Part shown: positions 14,094-20,862 of the stretch, one piece after another
Layout: each line of letters starts with the position of its first letter
Position numbering within the stretch: position 1 is the first letter of the stretch
Source of the DNA: Chitinophagaceae bacterium UBA2789
GTDB taxonomy: Bacteria; Bacteroidota; Bacteroidia; Chitinophagales; Chitinophagaceae
DNA: 20,862 bases
Assembly: GCA_002352145.1 (NCBI GenBank)
Contig: DEHX01000091.1
Span: forward strand, 2,210-23,071
Direction of reading: 5' to 3'
The notes under the pieces: generated by a model
What the model was told of the DNA's origin: nothing
Databases searched by the model: none
Seen by the model: only the letters and a program-made list of their open reading frames with translations
Made by a program: the position numbers and the translations under genes

Positions 14094-16619
14094 TTAATCT
14101 TTAGGGTTCAATGCGTTATCAATTCGTTTTGCAAGATCCTGCAAATGATATTTTGTCATAAGGTCTACCGTTCCGGCTGCTGCTGCATTAATCTCAGCCC
14201 TCAGAGCGGCTAAATGCCCCATAATAACACTCTTAGCATCGCTCTTATCTGTGCCGGAAGTTGTGGTTATAGTAATTCCTCCGATAGTCGTGGTACCGGA
14301 TGAACTTGGTTTTACCAAACTTACCAATGTATTGATATATGATTTCTGCAGGTTTCTCCTGTAAATATCAATAGGTTTCCGGGTGGCTAATTCTGTCCAA
14401 ATACCCTTTTTGAGATCGCCGAGGAGTTCTGTCATTTGATAGGCATTGTTTCCCAGTGTTGCTTCTGCTTCCAGTAATTTGGTAAACGTTCTGTTTGAAA
14501 GCAGCCGGCCGAGAATATTATCCTGTACACCACCGATAGTGGTTAATCCTGACAGACCTGTTTTACCGAAAATGTCCTGATTTATTAACCATGTTGGAGT
14601 GGTAAATAGCTGTTTATTCAAAAAATCTACTGCCTCTTTTTGTTTGGCTTCTGCAACGATTTCATATACTGGCCCCTGCTCTTCTACTCTTTTGGGTGTT
14701 TCCATAATTCCACCTACATATTTAGCCACATGCCCCATATACCTGCTGTATTGTCCAACAACCTGGTTATAAATTTTTGATAAGCCTGAAAAGTCTTCAT
14801 TTGGCATTTTTGTCCACTCCATCAGGTTGGGTACAATTCTCTGCAAATTCTTTACCCCGTAAAAACTGCCCTTCATGGCATCATCTCCCACTTGCTCACT
14901 TTGGCTGCGTGGGTCATCGGGATTGGTTTCCGTCCCAAACCAAAGACGCTTGTCCTTTAGCTTTTCAATAACCCAATTGTTAAGGTGCGTCTTTTCGGCA
15001 TCGGCTGATTTATATTGGAGGAATTGTTTGTATCCCCATTCAATGGCCCATTTATCGTAATCGCCAATCCTGGGAAAAATACCGGACCGGTCAATCTTAT
15101 CTTCAGGTTGAGCGACATAATTGAAACGAGCATAATCCATAATAGATGGTGTATGGCCATTAGCCTCAACCCATGCCTTATTGCGAAGATTTTCAACCGG
15201 TACGGATGAACTGGAACCATAATTATGGCGAAGACCCAACGTATGGCCTACCTCATGTGAAGAAACAAAACGAATAAGCTGTCCCATTAATTCGTCATCA
15301 AACATCATTTTCCTGGCTCCGGGATCGTTGGGTGATGCCTGAATCATATACCAGTCTCGTAGTAATTCCATCACATTATGATACCAGTTGATGTGGCTTT
15401 CCATTATTTCACCACTACGTGGATCGGAAATACTTGGCCCGCTGGCATTCGGAATATCTGAGGGCTTGTATACAATGGCTGAATTGCGGGCATCATCAAG
15501 ACTCCATGTGCTGTCTTCTTCTTTTGTAGGAGCCATTTTACCAATAATAGCATTTTTGAAGCCTGCCTTTTCAAATGCAGTTTGCCAGTCGTTCACTCCC
15601 TGTACAAGGTATGGTATCCATTTCTTAGGTGTGGCAGGGTCTATGTAAAAAATTATTGGCTTCTTGGGTTCTACCAGTTCTCCTCTCTTATACTTTTCAA
15701 TGTCCTCGTCTTTTGGTTCCAGTCTCCACCTCTTTACCATACTGATAGATTTCACACCTTGTGGATTTGCATCGAAATCTGTATAACCAACTGCAAAATA
15801 ACCTACCCTTGGATCATAATAACGGGGTTGCATAGGCACTTTGGGTAACAGCACTAAAGAACTGTTCAGTTCCATCGTAAGGTTTCCTGCAGCCGTTGCA
15901 CTTCCAAAGCCACCGGTAGTGGATGGAGCGGCAGAACGGGCATATGTTTTTACTGCCCTTATTTCAATATTGATCGGGAATGACCTTACATTGACAATAT
16001 AGGATTTATCTTGCTGAAGAGCCGCAAGCCTGAGGCTTGATTTTAATCCCCCGTTAAAATGAAGTACATCATTATCGCCACTGATATAATCTGTAATATC
16101 AATAACAGCCCCGGAAGAATCCTTACCCAATGATTTAATATCAAATGATGCAGCAATTGGCTGAATATTTGACTTGTTCACTGCCGTAAACATATCAGAA
16201 GTAGAGTCTTTTGTATATTCTGCAAAAGAGATATTGCGGAGAAAAATCTTGTTGTTAGGCCCTTTTTCAAAGCGAATAACATTCTGCCCGATCTGATCAC
16301 CGCCATAACCAAAGAAACTACCAGAGCTGCGCATTCCTGCAGCTGCTTTGGAAATGCGGTTTACCACCAGTATTTCTCTCCCGAAAAGAGAATCAGGGAT
16401 CTCAAAAAAGTATTTATCATCTACTTTGTGAACCCAAAACAGCCCTGCATCAGACATTGCCCTGGATGTGATAACTTCTTTGTAAGGCTTAAGACCGGAA
16501 TTATTTGAACCAGGTCTTCTTGTAGAATCGGGGCGCAAGCCAGGAGGCTGAGCATAAACAATAACTGTCACAAAAGAAAAAGTCAGCAAGCATAAAATTC
16601 TCTTAGTGGAGGATATCAT
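14094..16619 (-). CDS. Secreted zinc metalloprotease (DUF5117/DUF4953 type)
   Basis: An 841-residue protein with a signal peptide (MISSTKRILCLLTFSFVTVI, cleavage after VYAQ near residue 24). A Pro/Ser/Gly-rich stretch follows, then an N-terminal region like DUF5118/DUF5117 (about 45-290, with DKYFFEIPDSLFGREILVVN). The catalytic region like DUF4953 follows (about 320-740). The metzincin zinc motif HEVGHTLGLRH spans 455-465, with ligands H455, H459 and H465 and base E456. A Met-turn candidate is M494 in PSIMDYARFNY. The family is common and often multi-copy in Bacteroidota, but physiological substrates are not known to me. It should act outside the cytoplasm. The gene sits between infC and rpmI and is flanked by a terminator on each side, so it is probably transcribed alone. 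All catalytic residues are present. Confidence 0.9.
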   Translation of the reverse strand: MISSTKRILCLLTFSFVTVIVYAQPPGLRPDSTRRPGSNNSGLKPYKEVITSRAMSDAGLFWVHKVDDKYFFEIPDSLFGREILVVNRISKAAAGMRSSGSFFGYGGDQIGQNVIRFEKGPNNKIFLRNISFAEYTKDSTSDMFTAVNKSNIQPIAASFDIKSLGKDSSGAVIDITDYISGDNDVLHFNGGLKSSLRLAALQQDKSYIVNVRSFPINIEIRAVKTYARSAAPSTTGGFGSATAAGNLTMELNSSLVLLPKVPMQPRYYDPRVGYFAVGYTDFDANPQGVKSISMVKRWRLEPKDEDIEKYKRGELVEPKKPIIFYIDPATPKKWIPYLVQGVNDWQTAFEKAGFKNAIIGKMAPTKEEDSTWSLDDARNSAIVYKPSDIPNASGPSISDPRSGEIMESHINWYHNVMELLRDWYMIQASPNDPGARKMMFDDELMGQLIRFVSSHEVGHTLGLRHNYGSSSSVPVENLRNKAWVEANGHTPSIMDYARFNYVAQPEDKIDRSGIFPRIGDYDKWAIEWGYKQFLQYKSADAEKTHLNNWVIEKLKDKRLWFGTETNPDDPRSQSEQVGDDAMKGSFYGVKNLQRIVPNLMEWTKMPNEDFSGLSKIYNQVVGQYSRYMGHVAKYVGGIMETPKRVEEQGPVYEIVAEAKQKEAVDFLNKQLFTTPTWLINQDIFGKTGLSGLTTIGGVQDNILGRLLSNRTFTKLLEAEATLGNNAYQMTELLGDLKKGIWTELATRKPIDIYRRNLQKSYINTLVSLVKPSSSGTTTIGGITITTTSGTDKSDAKSVIMGHLAALRAEINAAAAGTVDLMTKYHLQDLAKRIDNALNPKD

Positions 16620-16687
16620 AATTTTCAGGTATTTAAAGCTCTCAAGATACGTATTGAAATGGTATAAGCGTCTTTGCAGGTTATTTT

Positions 16688-16713
16688 TATACCAACGGTT
16701 TAAAAAAGGTATA
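16688..16713. repeat. TATACC/GGTATA inverted repeat upstream of the metalloprotease
   Basis: TATACC (16688-16693) and GGTATA (16708-16713) are separated by 14 bases, and a further GGTATA lies at 16661-16666. All lie in the 168-base gap before the metalloprotease gene. The arrangement could be a binding site for a dimeric regulator, but six-base arms in A/T-rich DNA can arise by chance. No clear TAnnTTTG was found in this gap. Confidence 0.3.
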
Positions 16714-16732
16714 GCATCACATCACACATTAC

Positions 16733-16766
16733 AAAAAAGCCTGTCTTGTAAAACAAAGACAGGCTT
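16733..16766 (-). terminator. Rho-independent terminator after infC
   Basis: On the minus strand an 11-bp perfect stem (16766-16756 with 16747-16737) closes an 8-base loop and runs into six T residues (16738-16733). It begins 22 bases after the infC stop codon and should separate infC from the metalloprotease gene. Confidence 0.9.
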
Positions 16767-16787
16767 ACGAGACGAAATTCTTAAACA

Positions 16788-17426
16788 TCAGGTTTTCTTC
16801 TTGCCTTTCGGTGCAAACATGGCCAACATTCTGCGACCTTCCATCTTTGGCATATTTTCAAGCACTCCAACTTCTGCTAACCTTTCTGCAAACTTCAGCA
16901 GCAACAACTGACCCCGATCCTGAAATTGAATGGCCCTTCCTTTGAATTGAACATAGGCTTTTACTTTATTGCCATCCTTTAAAAACTCTATAGCATGTTT
17001 TGATTTAAAATCAAAATCATGATCATCAGTGTTGGGGGTAAACCTAATTTCTTTCACTTCGGAGACTTTGCTTTTTGCTTTCATCTCCTTTTCCTTCTTC
17101 TTCTTATCGTAAAGGAACTTGTTGTAATCGATGATCTTACAGACAGGAGGATCAACGGTAGGAGAAATTTCTACAAGGTCCAATCCTTGCTCTTCCGCCA
17201 TTTTAAGCGCCACCTGGGTATCATAGATACCTACTTCCACATTTTCGCCTACAAGTCTGACTTGCGGCACACGAATAAAATGATTGATACGATGTTCAGC
17301 TTCTTTACGGGGCATAAAACGACCCCTGTTAAAACCTCCTTTGTTGAATCCGCCACCTCCGGGCTTAAAACCTCCGCCCCCAGATGGCCTGTTGAACCCG
17401 CCTCCGGGTTTTTGTGGTACTGCCAT
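16788..17426 (-). CDS. infC: Translation initiation factor IF-3
   Basis: A 212-residue IF-3. The conserved part starts near residue 41 (KEAEHRINHFIRVPQVRLVG). It has the N-domain LVEISPTVDPPVCKIIDYNKF, the basic linker YDKKKKEKEMKAKSK, and the C-domain VSEVKEIRFTP, FLKDGNKVKAYVQFKGR and MEGRRMLAMFAPK. IF-3 binds the 30S subunit, prevents premature 50S joining and checks the initiator tRNA and start codon. Before the conserved part is an unusual repeat of GGGF(N/K) units (about residues 8-36). An internal Met38 would give a normal 175-residue protein, so two forms are possible. Here the ATG at 17426 follows TAAA with no obvious Shine-Dalgarno. It lies 89 bases after thrS, with no promoter found between, so it should share the thrS transcript. 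Confidence 0.97.
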   Translation of the reverse strand: MAVPQKPGGGFNRPSGGGGFKPGGGGFNKGGFNRGRFMPRKEAEHRINHFIRVPQVRLVGENVEVGIYDTQVALKMAEEQGLDLVEISPTVDPPVCKIIDYNKFLYDKKKKEKEMKAKSKVSEVKEIRFTPNTDDHDFDFKSKHAIEFLKDGNKVKAYVQFKGRAIQFQDRGQLLLLKFAERLAEVGVLENMPKMEGRRMLAMFAPKGKKKT

Positions 17427-17515
17427 TTAATTATTTTAGTGATGTTTTGCTCCTGCCCGGCAAAACGCTTTTTTGTTATTAGACCTCCTGCAGGAAGAGG
17501 TTTTTAAGATACAAT

Positions 17516-19450
17516 TTATTCTGCTCTTCGCTCTTTGATTTCTGAAACTATTTCATTCATAAAATCATCGACAGTTTTTACTCCAATATCTCCCTTACCC
17601 TGCCTTCTTACTGCCACCTTATTTTCGCTCATTTCCTTTTCTCCCACTACCAGCATATAAGGCACCCTCATCAATTCAGTATCACGGATTTTTTTACCAA
17701 TCTTTTCATTCCTGTCGTCTACTTCACTACGAATATCAGCTTTTTTCAACTTATCTGAAACAGATTTGGCATAGTCCATAAACTTATCACTGATAGGCAG
17801 CACTTTTACCTGTACCGGCGCCAGCCAAACAGGAAACTTTCCTGCATAATGTTCTAACAGGAATCCAATGAATCGCTCATGTGTTCCTAAAGGTGCCCTG
17901 TGAATGATCAGCGGTGTTTCAGCTTTATTGTCCTGGTTAGTGAACTCCAATTTGAAACGACGTCCCTGTGCAAAATCCACCTGGTTGGTAGCAAGGGTAA
18001 ACTCCCGGCCAATAGCACTCCATATCTGCACATCGATCTTTGGGCCATAGAATGCTGCCTCATCCTGTACTTCTACAAAAGGAGTGTTGGTTTTGATCAA
18101 TACGTCTCTTACGAGTGCCTCCGTTTCTTTCCATAACTCTGGTTCATCCACATATTTCTGGCCCAACTTATCCGGTGAATGTAATGATAAACGCATCACA
18201 TATTTATCCACACCGAATATGCTAAAATATTTCAGGTACATATCGTTCACCGCCTTGAACTCTTCATAGAATTGATCTTTGGTGCAATAAATATGAGCAT
18301 CGTTCATGTGCAGACACCGAACCCGCATCAGGCCAAACAACTCACCACTTTGCTCATAACGGTAGCAGGTTCCGTACTCGGCCAGGCGAAGGGGCAGGTC
18401 TTTGTAACTCTTAGGCTCCGCGGCAAAAATCTTGTGATGATGCGGACAGTTCATCGCTTTCAGGTAGTACTTCTGCCCTTCCAGTTCCATGGGTGGATAC
18501 ATACTGTCCTGGTAATAGGGTAAATGTCCACTGGTGAGATACATACTTTCTTTTGCGATATGAGGAGTCACCACCCTTTTATATCCGGCAGCCAGTTCTG
18601 TTTCCTTGGCCAACTTTTCCAATTCTTCAATAATTATTGTCCCGTTTGGCAGCCACAAAGGGAGACCAGGGCCTACATCATCATCCATTGTGAAGATGCT
18701 TAATTCTTTTCCTAGCTTACGGTGATCTCTTTTTTTAGCCTCCTCAAGCATTTGCAGGTATTCATCTAACTCTTTTTGAGAGGGATAAGTAATACCATAT
18801 ACTCGGGTCAGCATTTTATTCTTCTCATCACCTTTCCAGTAGGCGCCTGCAATGCTCATCAGTTTAATGGCTTTGATGAAGCCTGTATTAGGAATGTGCG
18901 GGCCCCTGCACAGGTCTGTAAAACTACCTTGTGTGTAAAAAGTAATCTCGCCATCATTCAGGTTGCTGAGCAAATCCAATTTGTACTCATCTCCCTTTTC
19001 TGTAAAATATTTTACAGCATCTTCCTTTGGCATTTCTTTTCTTACATAGCTGTTATTCTGCTTTGCCAGTTCGTTCATCTTTTTCTCCAGTGCCACCAGA
19101 TCATCATCGCTCATTTTTCTGTCACCTAAATCCATGTCGTAATAAAAACCGTTTTCCACAGGAGGACCAACCCAAAATTTCACCCCGGGGAACATTGCTT
19201 CAACAGCTTCTGCCATGAGGTGAGCGGAAGAATGCCAAAAAGTGCTTTTTCCGTCTGTATCATTCCATGTCAGCAATTTCAATGTAGCATCTTCATATAT
19301 AGGTCTCGTTGAATCCCACACCTGCCCGTTTACATTGGCGGCCAGTACTTTTCTGGCCAATCCTTCAGAAATTGACTTTGCAATGTCAAGGGCTGTTGTA
19401 CCAGTCTCGTATTGCCTCACAGCTCCATCTGGTAAAGTAATGTTGATCAT
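17516..19450 (-). CDS. thrS: Threonyl-tRNA synthetase
   Basis: A 644-residue class II synthetase that charges tRNA-Thr. Domains in order: TGS (about 1-61); editing domain with HSSAH (H73 and H77), C181 and H185 for removal of mischarged Ser; catalytic core (about 245-530); anticodon-binding domain (about 540-640). The catalytic zinc ligands are C335 in MNCPHHH, H386 in MNDAHIYC and H517 in IHRAP, matching C334, H385 and H511 of E. coli. Motif 2 reads YRYEQSGELFGLMRVRCLHMNDAH, split here as YRYEQSGELFG and LMRVRCLHMNDAH, which differs from the RGFTQDDAH form of E. coli. All residues needed for charging and editing are present. It has its own promoter 30-37 bases upstream and no long leader, so no room for an E. 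coli-type operator. Confidence 0.98.
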   Translation of the reverse strand: MINITLPDGAVRQYETGTTALDIAKSISEGLARKVLAANVNGQVWDSTRPIYEDATLKLLTWNDTDGKSTFWHSSAHLMAEAVEAMFPGVKFWVGPPVENGFYYDMDLGDRKMSDDDLVALEKKMNELAKQNNSYVRKEMPKEDAVKYFTEKGDEYKLDLLSNLNDGEITFYTQGSFTDLCRGPHIPNTGFIKAIKLMSIAGAYWKGDEKNKMLTRVYGITYPSQKELDEYLQMLEEAKKRDHRKLGKELSIFTMDDDVGPGLPLWLPNGTIIIEELEKLAKETELAAGYKRVVTPHIAKESMYLTSGHLPYYQDSMYPPMELEGQKYYLKAMNCPHHHKIFAAEPKSYKDLPLRLAEYGTCYRYEQSGELFGLMRVRCLHMNDAHIYCTKDQFYEEFKAVNDMYLKYFSIFGVDKYVMRLSLHSPDKLGQKYVDEPELWKETEALVRDVLIKTNTPFVEVQDEAAFYGPKIDVQIWSAIGREFTLATNQVDFAQGRRFKLEFTNQDNKAETPLIIHRAPLGTHERFIGFLLEHYAGKFPVWLAPVQVKVLPISDKFMDYAKSVSDKLKKADIRSEVDDRNEKIGKKIRDTELMRVPYMLVVGEKEMSENKVAVRRQGKGDIGVKTVDDFMNEIVSEIKERRAE

Positions 19451-19479
19451 GTAATAAAATCCTCGTTTTTAAGAGATTG

Positions 19480-19487
19480 CAAAAGTA
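19480..19487 (-). promoter_or_regulatory. Promoter -7 box for thrS
   Basis: The minus strand reads TACTTTTG, a perfect TAnnTTTG match, in the 48-base gap before thrS. No good TTTG lies 17-20 bases upstream. The start site would be near 19474, leaving a leader of about 23 nt. The -33 region would lie inside the end of the DUF5995-like gene. Confidence 0.6.
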
Positions 19488-19498
19488 GCAAAATCAGC

Positions 19499-20203
19499 CT
19501 AAAGATGGTGAAGAATAAGGCGGTTAATACGGTTCATTTTCTTATCGAGCCTTATCAATTCAGCTTTCATCTTTTCGGACTTATCGAAATACCATTCTGC
19601 CAGCCGGATTTGTCGGTTTCGCCAACGTTTTAGCATTAACCTGCCATAGAAGTGATCTATTCCCAGGGAGAGGTTGTTCAGCGTTTTTATTCGCTGGTTT
19701 TCCTGTTTAGCTTTTTCATGAAAATTCCGGTAAATAACCCCTAATCCCTTTTGAAATTGTAAGAAAATTTTTCGGTTTTCCCGAATCTCATGTAAAGAAA
19801 ACTCTTTCACAAGGGCTTGCCATATATCTCCATTAATATGGGCGTTTATTCCCAACAATTCATATTGCATGGGTTTCAACGATGCCTTTTCATAATAAGC
19901 CATCCAGACTGGTGAAATTCTCTCCCCCTTTTTATAGGCCTCTGCCGCATTGAAAAAGTAGCTTGCAAAAGAATGTTCCAGTCTTTGAATGAATGACCTT
20001 TTCTTTTGATCCAGATTCAGAAAAAAAAATATTGCCTCAACGGTGGTTTCGCGGTATAGTTTGGCGAAATGACTGGAAATAGATGACGATTTGGCAATGG
20101 AATCCAGCCTTTTTAATAGACTGATTTCCGAATCGCTTATTTGCCCTGAGCCGTAAAAGGGAATTAAAAAATAAATTGCAAAAGCTGCCAACCTTATTCG
20201 CAT
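19499..20203 (-). CDS. DUF5995-like secreted protein, unknown function
   Basis: A 234-residue protein from the ATG at 20203, chosen because it begins a signal peptide (MRIRLAAFAIYFLIPFYGSG, cleavage near residue 20). An in-frame ATG at 20272 would add 23 non-signal residues and overlap the promoter of the divergent gene. The central motif LLGINAHINGDIWQALV (about 116-132) and the upstream FASYFFNAAEAY and SPVWMAYYEKA resemble DUF5995, where the NAHIN.D segment is the most conserved part. The conserved His and Asp (H122, D126) hint at an active or metal site, but no function is known to me. The C-terminal 60 residues are strongly basic (RLMLKRWRNRQIRL, then helical Lys/Arg-rich sequence). The stop lies 48 bases before thrS. 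Confidence 0.7.
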   Translation of the reverse strand: MRIRLAAFAIYFLIPFYGSGQISDSEISLLKRLDSIAKSSSISSHFAKLYRETTVEAIFFFLNLDQKKRSFIQRLEHSFASYFFNAAEAYKKGERISPVWMAYYEKASLKPMQYELLGINAHINGDIWQALVKEFSLHEIRENRKIFLQFQKGLGVIYRNFHEKAKQENQRIKTLNNLSLGIDHFYGRLMLKRWRNRQIRLAEWYFDKSEKMKAELIRLDKKMNRINRLILHHL

Positions 20204-20276
20204 AACCCGGATAATCAAAGGGTTAAAATTAACAAACTCTTGCCGGATACAGGTTTTTCCGTACAAATCCATTTGT

Positions 20277-20284
20277 TAGTTTTG
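20277..20284 (+). promoter_or_regulatory. Promoter -7 box for the right-edge gene
   Basis: TAGTTTTG is a perfect TAnnTTTG match; TTTT at 20254-20257 lies 19 bases upstream in place of TTTG. The ATG at 20293 is only 8 bases after the box, so the transcript would be leaderless or nearly so. Confidence 0.6.
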
Positions 20285-20292
20285 CCCTCATT

Positions 20293-20862
20293 ATGAAGCG
20301 AATATTGCTGGCCTTACATATTACCCTGGCAACTTTGTTTCTTCATGTATCCCTGTATGGACAGGATCTTACCGGTATCTGGAAGGGTTATTTTATTTCT
20401 GACGATGGAAGCTATTACAAACTCGAGTTCCAGGTAGCTCAAAACAAATCCAACGCCATGACAGGTGTTTCTTATTCGTATCTCGATGTCCGTTTCTATG
20501 GAAAGGCTACCATGACGGGTAGGTTTCTCAAATCATCTTCAAAATTCCTGATCCAGGAAATAAAGACCGTGGAAGTGAAAAGCACTTTAGGCGGCCTCAC
20601 TTGCATCATGAACTATAATTTTAAATATTCCAGGTCGGGTAAAGAAGAATTTTTAGATGGAACCTACCTGGGAATGTATGAGAAAAAATATACCCGGGAA
20701 GAGCCCGGCGAGTGGGGAAATTGTGGCGGTGGAAGAGTTCACCTTAGAAAAGTAACCACTTCCGATTTTTATATTGAGCCCTTCCTTAGAAATAAAATTA
20801 ATAATAACAACAAGCCCGTAATTGTAAACCAACCTCCCATAAAAAAGGATACGGCCAAAGCT
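20293..20862 (+). CDS. Secreted protein, unknown function (partial)
   Basis: A reading frame open from the ATG at 20293 to the right edge (190 residues so far). It starts with a signal peptide (MKRILLALHITLATLFLHVS, cleavage after LYGQ near residue 24). The mature part opens DLTGIWKGYFISDDG, then YYKLEFQVAQNKSNAMTGVS, then alternating polar/hydrophobic segments suggesting beta strands, as in lipocalin-like or beta-barrel folds. A TCIMNYNFKYSR segment and a GNCGGGRVHLRK segment hold two cysteines that could form a disulfide. An Asn/Lys/Pro-rich stretch near the edge (NKINNNNKPVIVNQPPIKK) looks like a linker to another domain outside the window. Similar TGxWxG starts occur in secreted Bacteroidota proteins, but I cannot name a family. 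Confidence 0.75.
   Translation, partial: MKRILLALHITLATLFLHVSLYGQDLTGIWKGYFISDDGSYYKLEFQVAQNKSNAMTGVSYSYLDVRFYGKATMTGRFLKSSSKFLIQEIKTVEVKSTLGGLTCIMNYNFKYSRSGKEEFLDGTYLGMYEKKYTREEPGEWGNCGGGRVHLRKVTTSDFYIEPFLRNKINNNNKPVIVNQPPIKKDTAKA

Noticed and set aside
13889..14104. Open frame on the plus strand, 71 codons
   Set aside because: It covers the minus-strand rpmI leader, promoter and protease terminator, has no recognisable sequence, and has no promoter of its own that I can see.
17483..17501. Hairpin ACCTC/GAGGT between thrS and infC as a terminator
   Set aside because: On the coding (minus) strand the stem is not followed by a T-rich run. The T-rich side faces the plus strand, where no gene ends.
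20204..20272. Upstream ATG start for the DUF5995-like protein
   Set aside because: It would place 23 polar residues before the signal peptide and start very close to the divergent promoter region.
1..20862. Mobile element, CRISPR array, tRNA or rRNA gene, or defence island
   Set aside because: I looked for transposase-like proteins, direct repeats with spacers and long terminal repeats and saw none. Almost all of the sequence is accounted for by housekeeping or envelope genes.

Overview
The window looks like a stretch of core chromosome from a Bacteroidota bacterium, most likely a Chitinophagaceae-like member of the order Chitinophagales. The reasons are the protein types (ThrRS with the GELFGLMRVRCLHMNDAH motif, a DUF5117/DUF4953-type metalloprotease, a 636-residue UbiD, a DPE2-like MalQ), the near absence of Shine-Dalgarno sequences, and several perfect matches to the Bacteroidota promoter -7 element TAnnTTTG. 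I see no phage, insertion sequence, CRISPR array, tRNA or rRNA gene. The longest gap without a gene is 231 bases (13863-14093).

Layout. Positions 1-4826 hold four minus-strand genes. In transcription order they are a UbiD-family decarboxylase, an ATP-grasp enzyme of unknown substrate, a secreted TraB/GumN-family protein, and an arginine decarboxylase cut by the left edge. A secreted M13 lipoprotein peptidase (4976-7021, plus) converges on a minus-strand pair, DPE2-like 4-alpha-glucanotransferase then dipeptide epimerase (10806-7066). A bidirectional hairpin terminator separates them. Positions 10936-13220 hold five small plus-strand envelope genes: a multi-pass membrane protein, a 51-residue membrane protein, a YqaE/Pmp3 protein with a signal peptide, and two lipoproteins.

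From 13221 to 20203 everything is on the minus strand. A DUF5995-like secreted protein precedes thrS and infC, then comes a large secreted metzincin-type metalloprotease, then rpmI and rplT. The usual thrS-infC-rpmI-rplT translation cluster is therefore split by a 2.5 kb protease gene. The DNA signals agree with a split: a terminator follows infC, another follows the protease, and a consensus promoter plus a structured leader of about 130 nt precede rpmI. A secreted protein starting at 20293 (plus) runs off the right edge.

I found no obviously new multi-gene system. The points most worth a second look are the split translation operon with its private rpmI-rplT leader, the DPE2-type MalQ co-transcribed with a peptidoglycan-peptide epimerase, the Gly-Phe-Asn repeat extension on IF3, the 51-residue membrane protein with a perfect promoter, and two long perfect hairpin terminators that contain a gene's stop codon.
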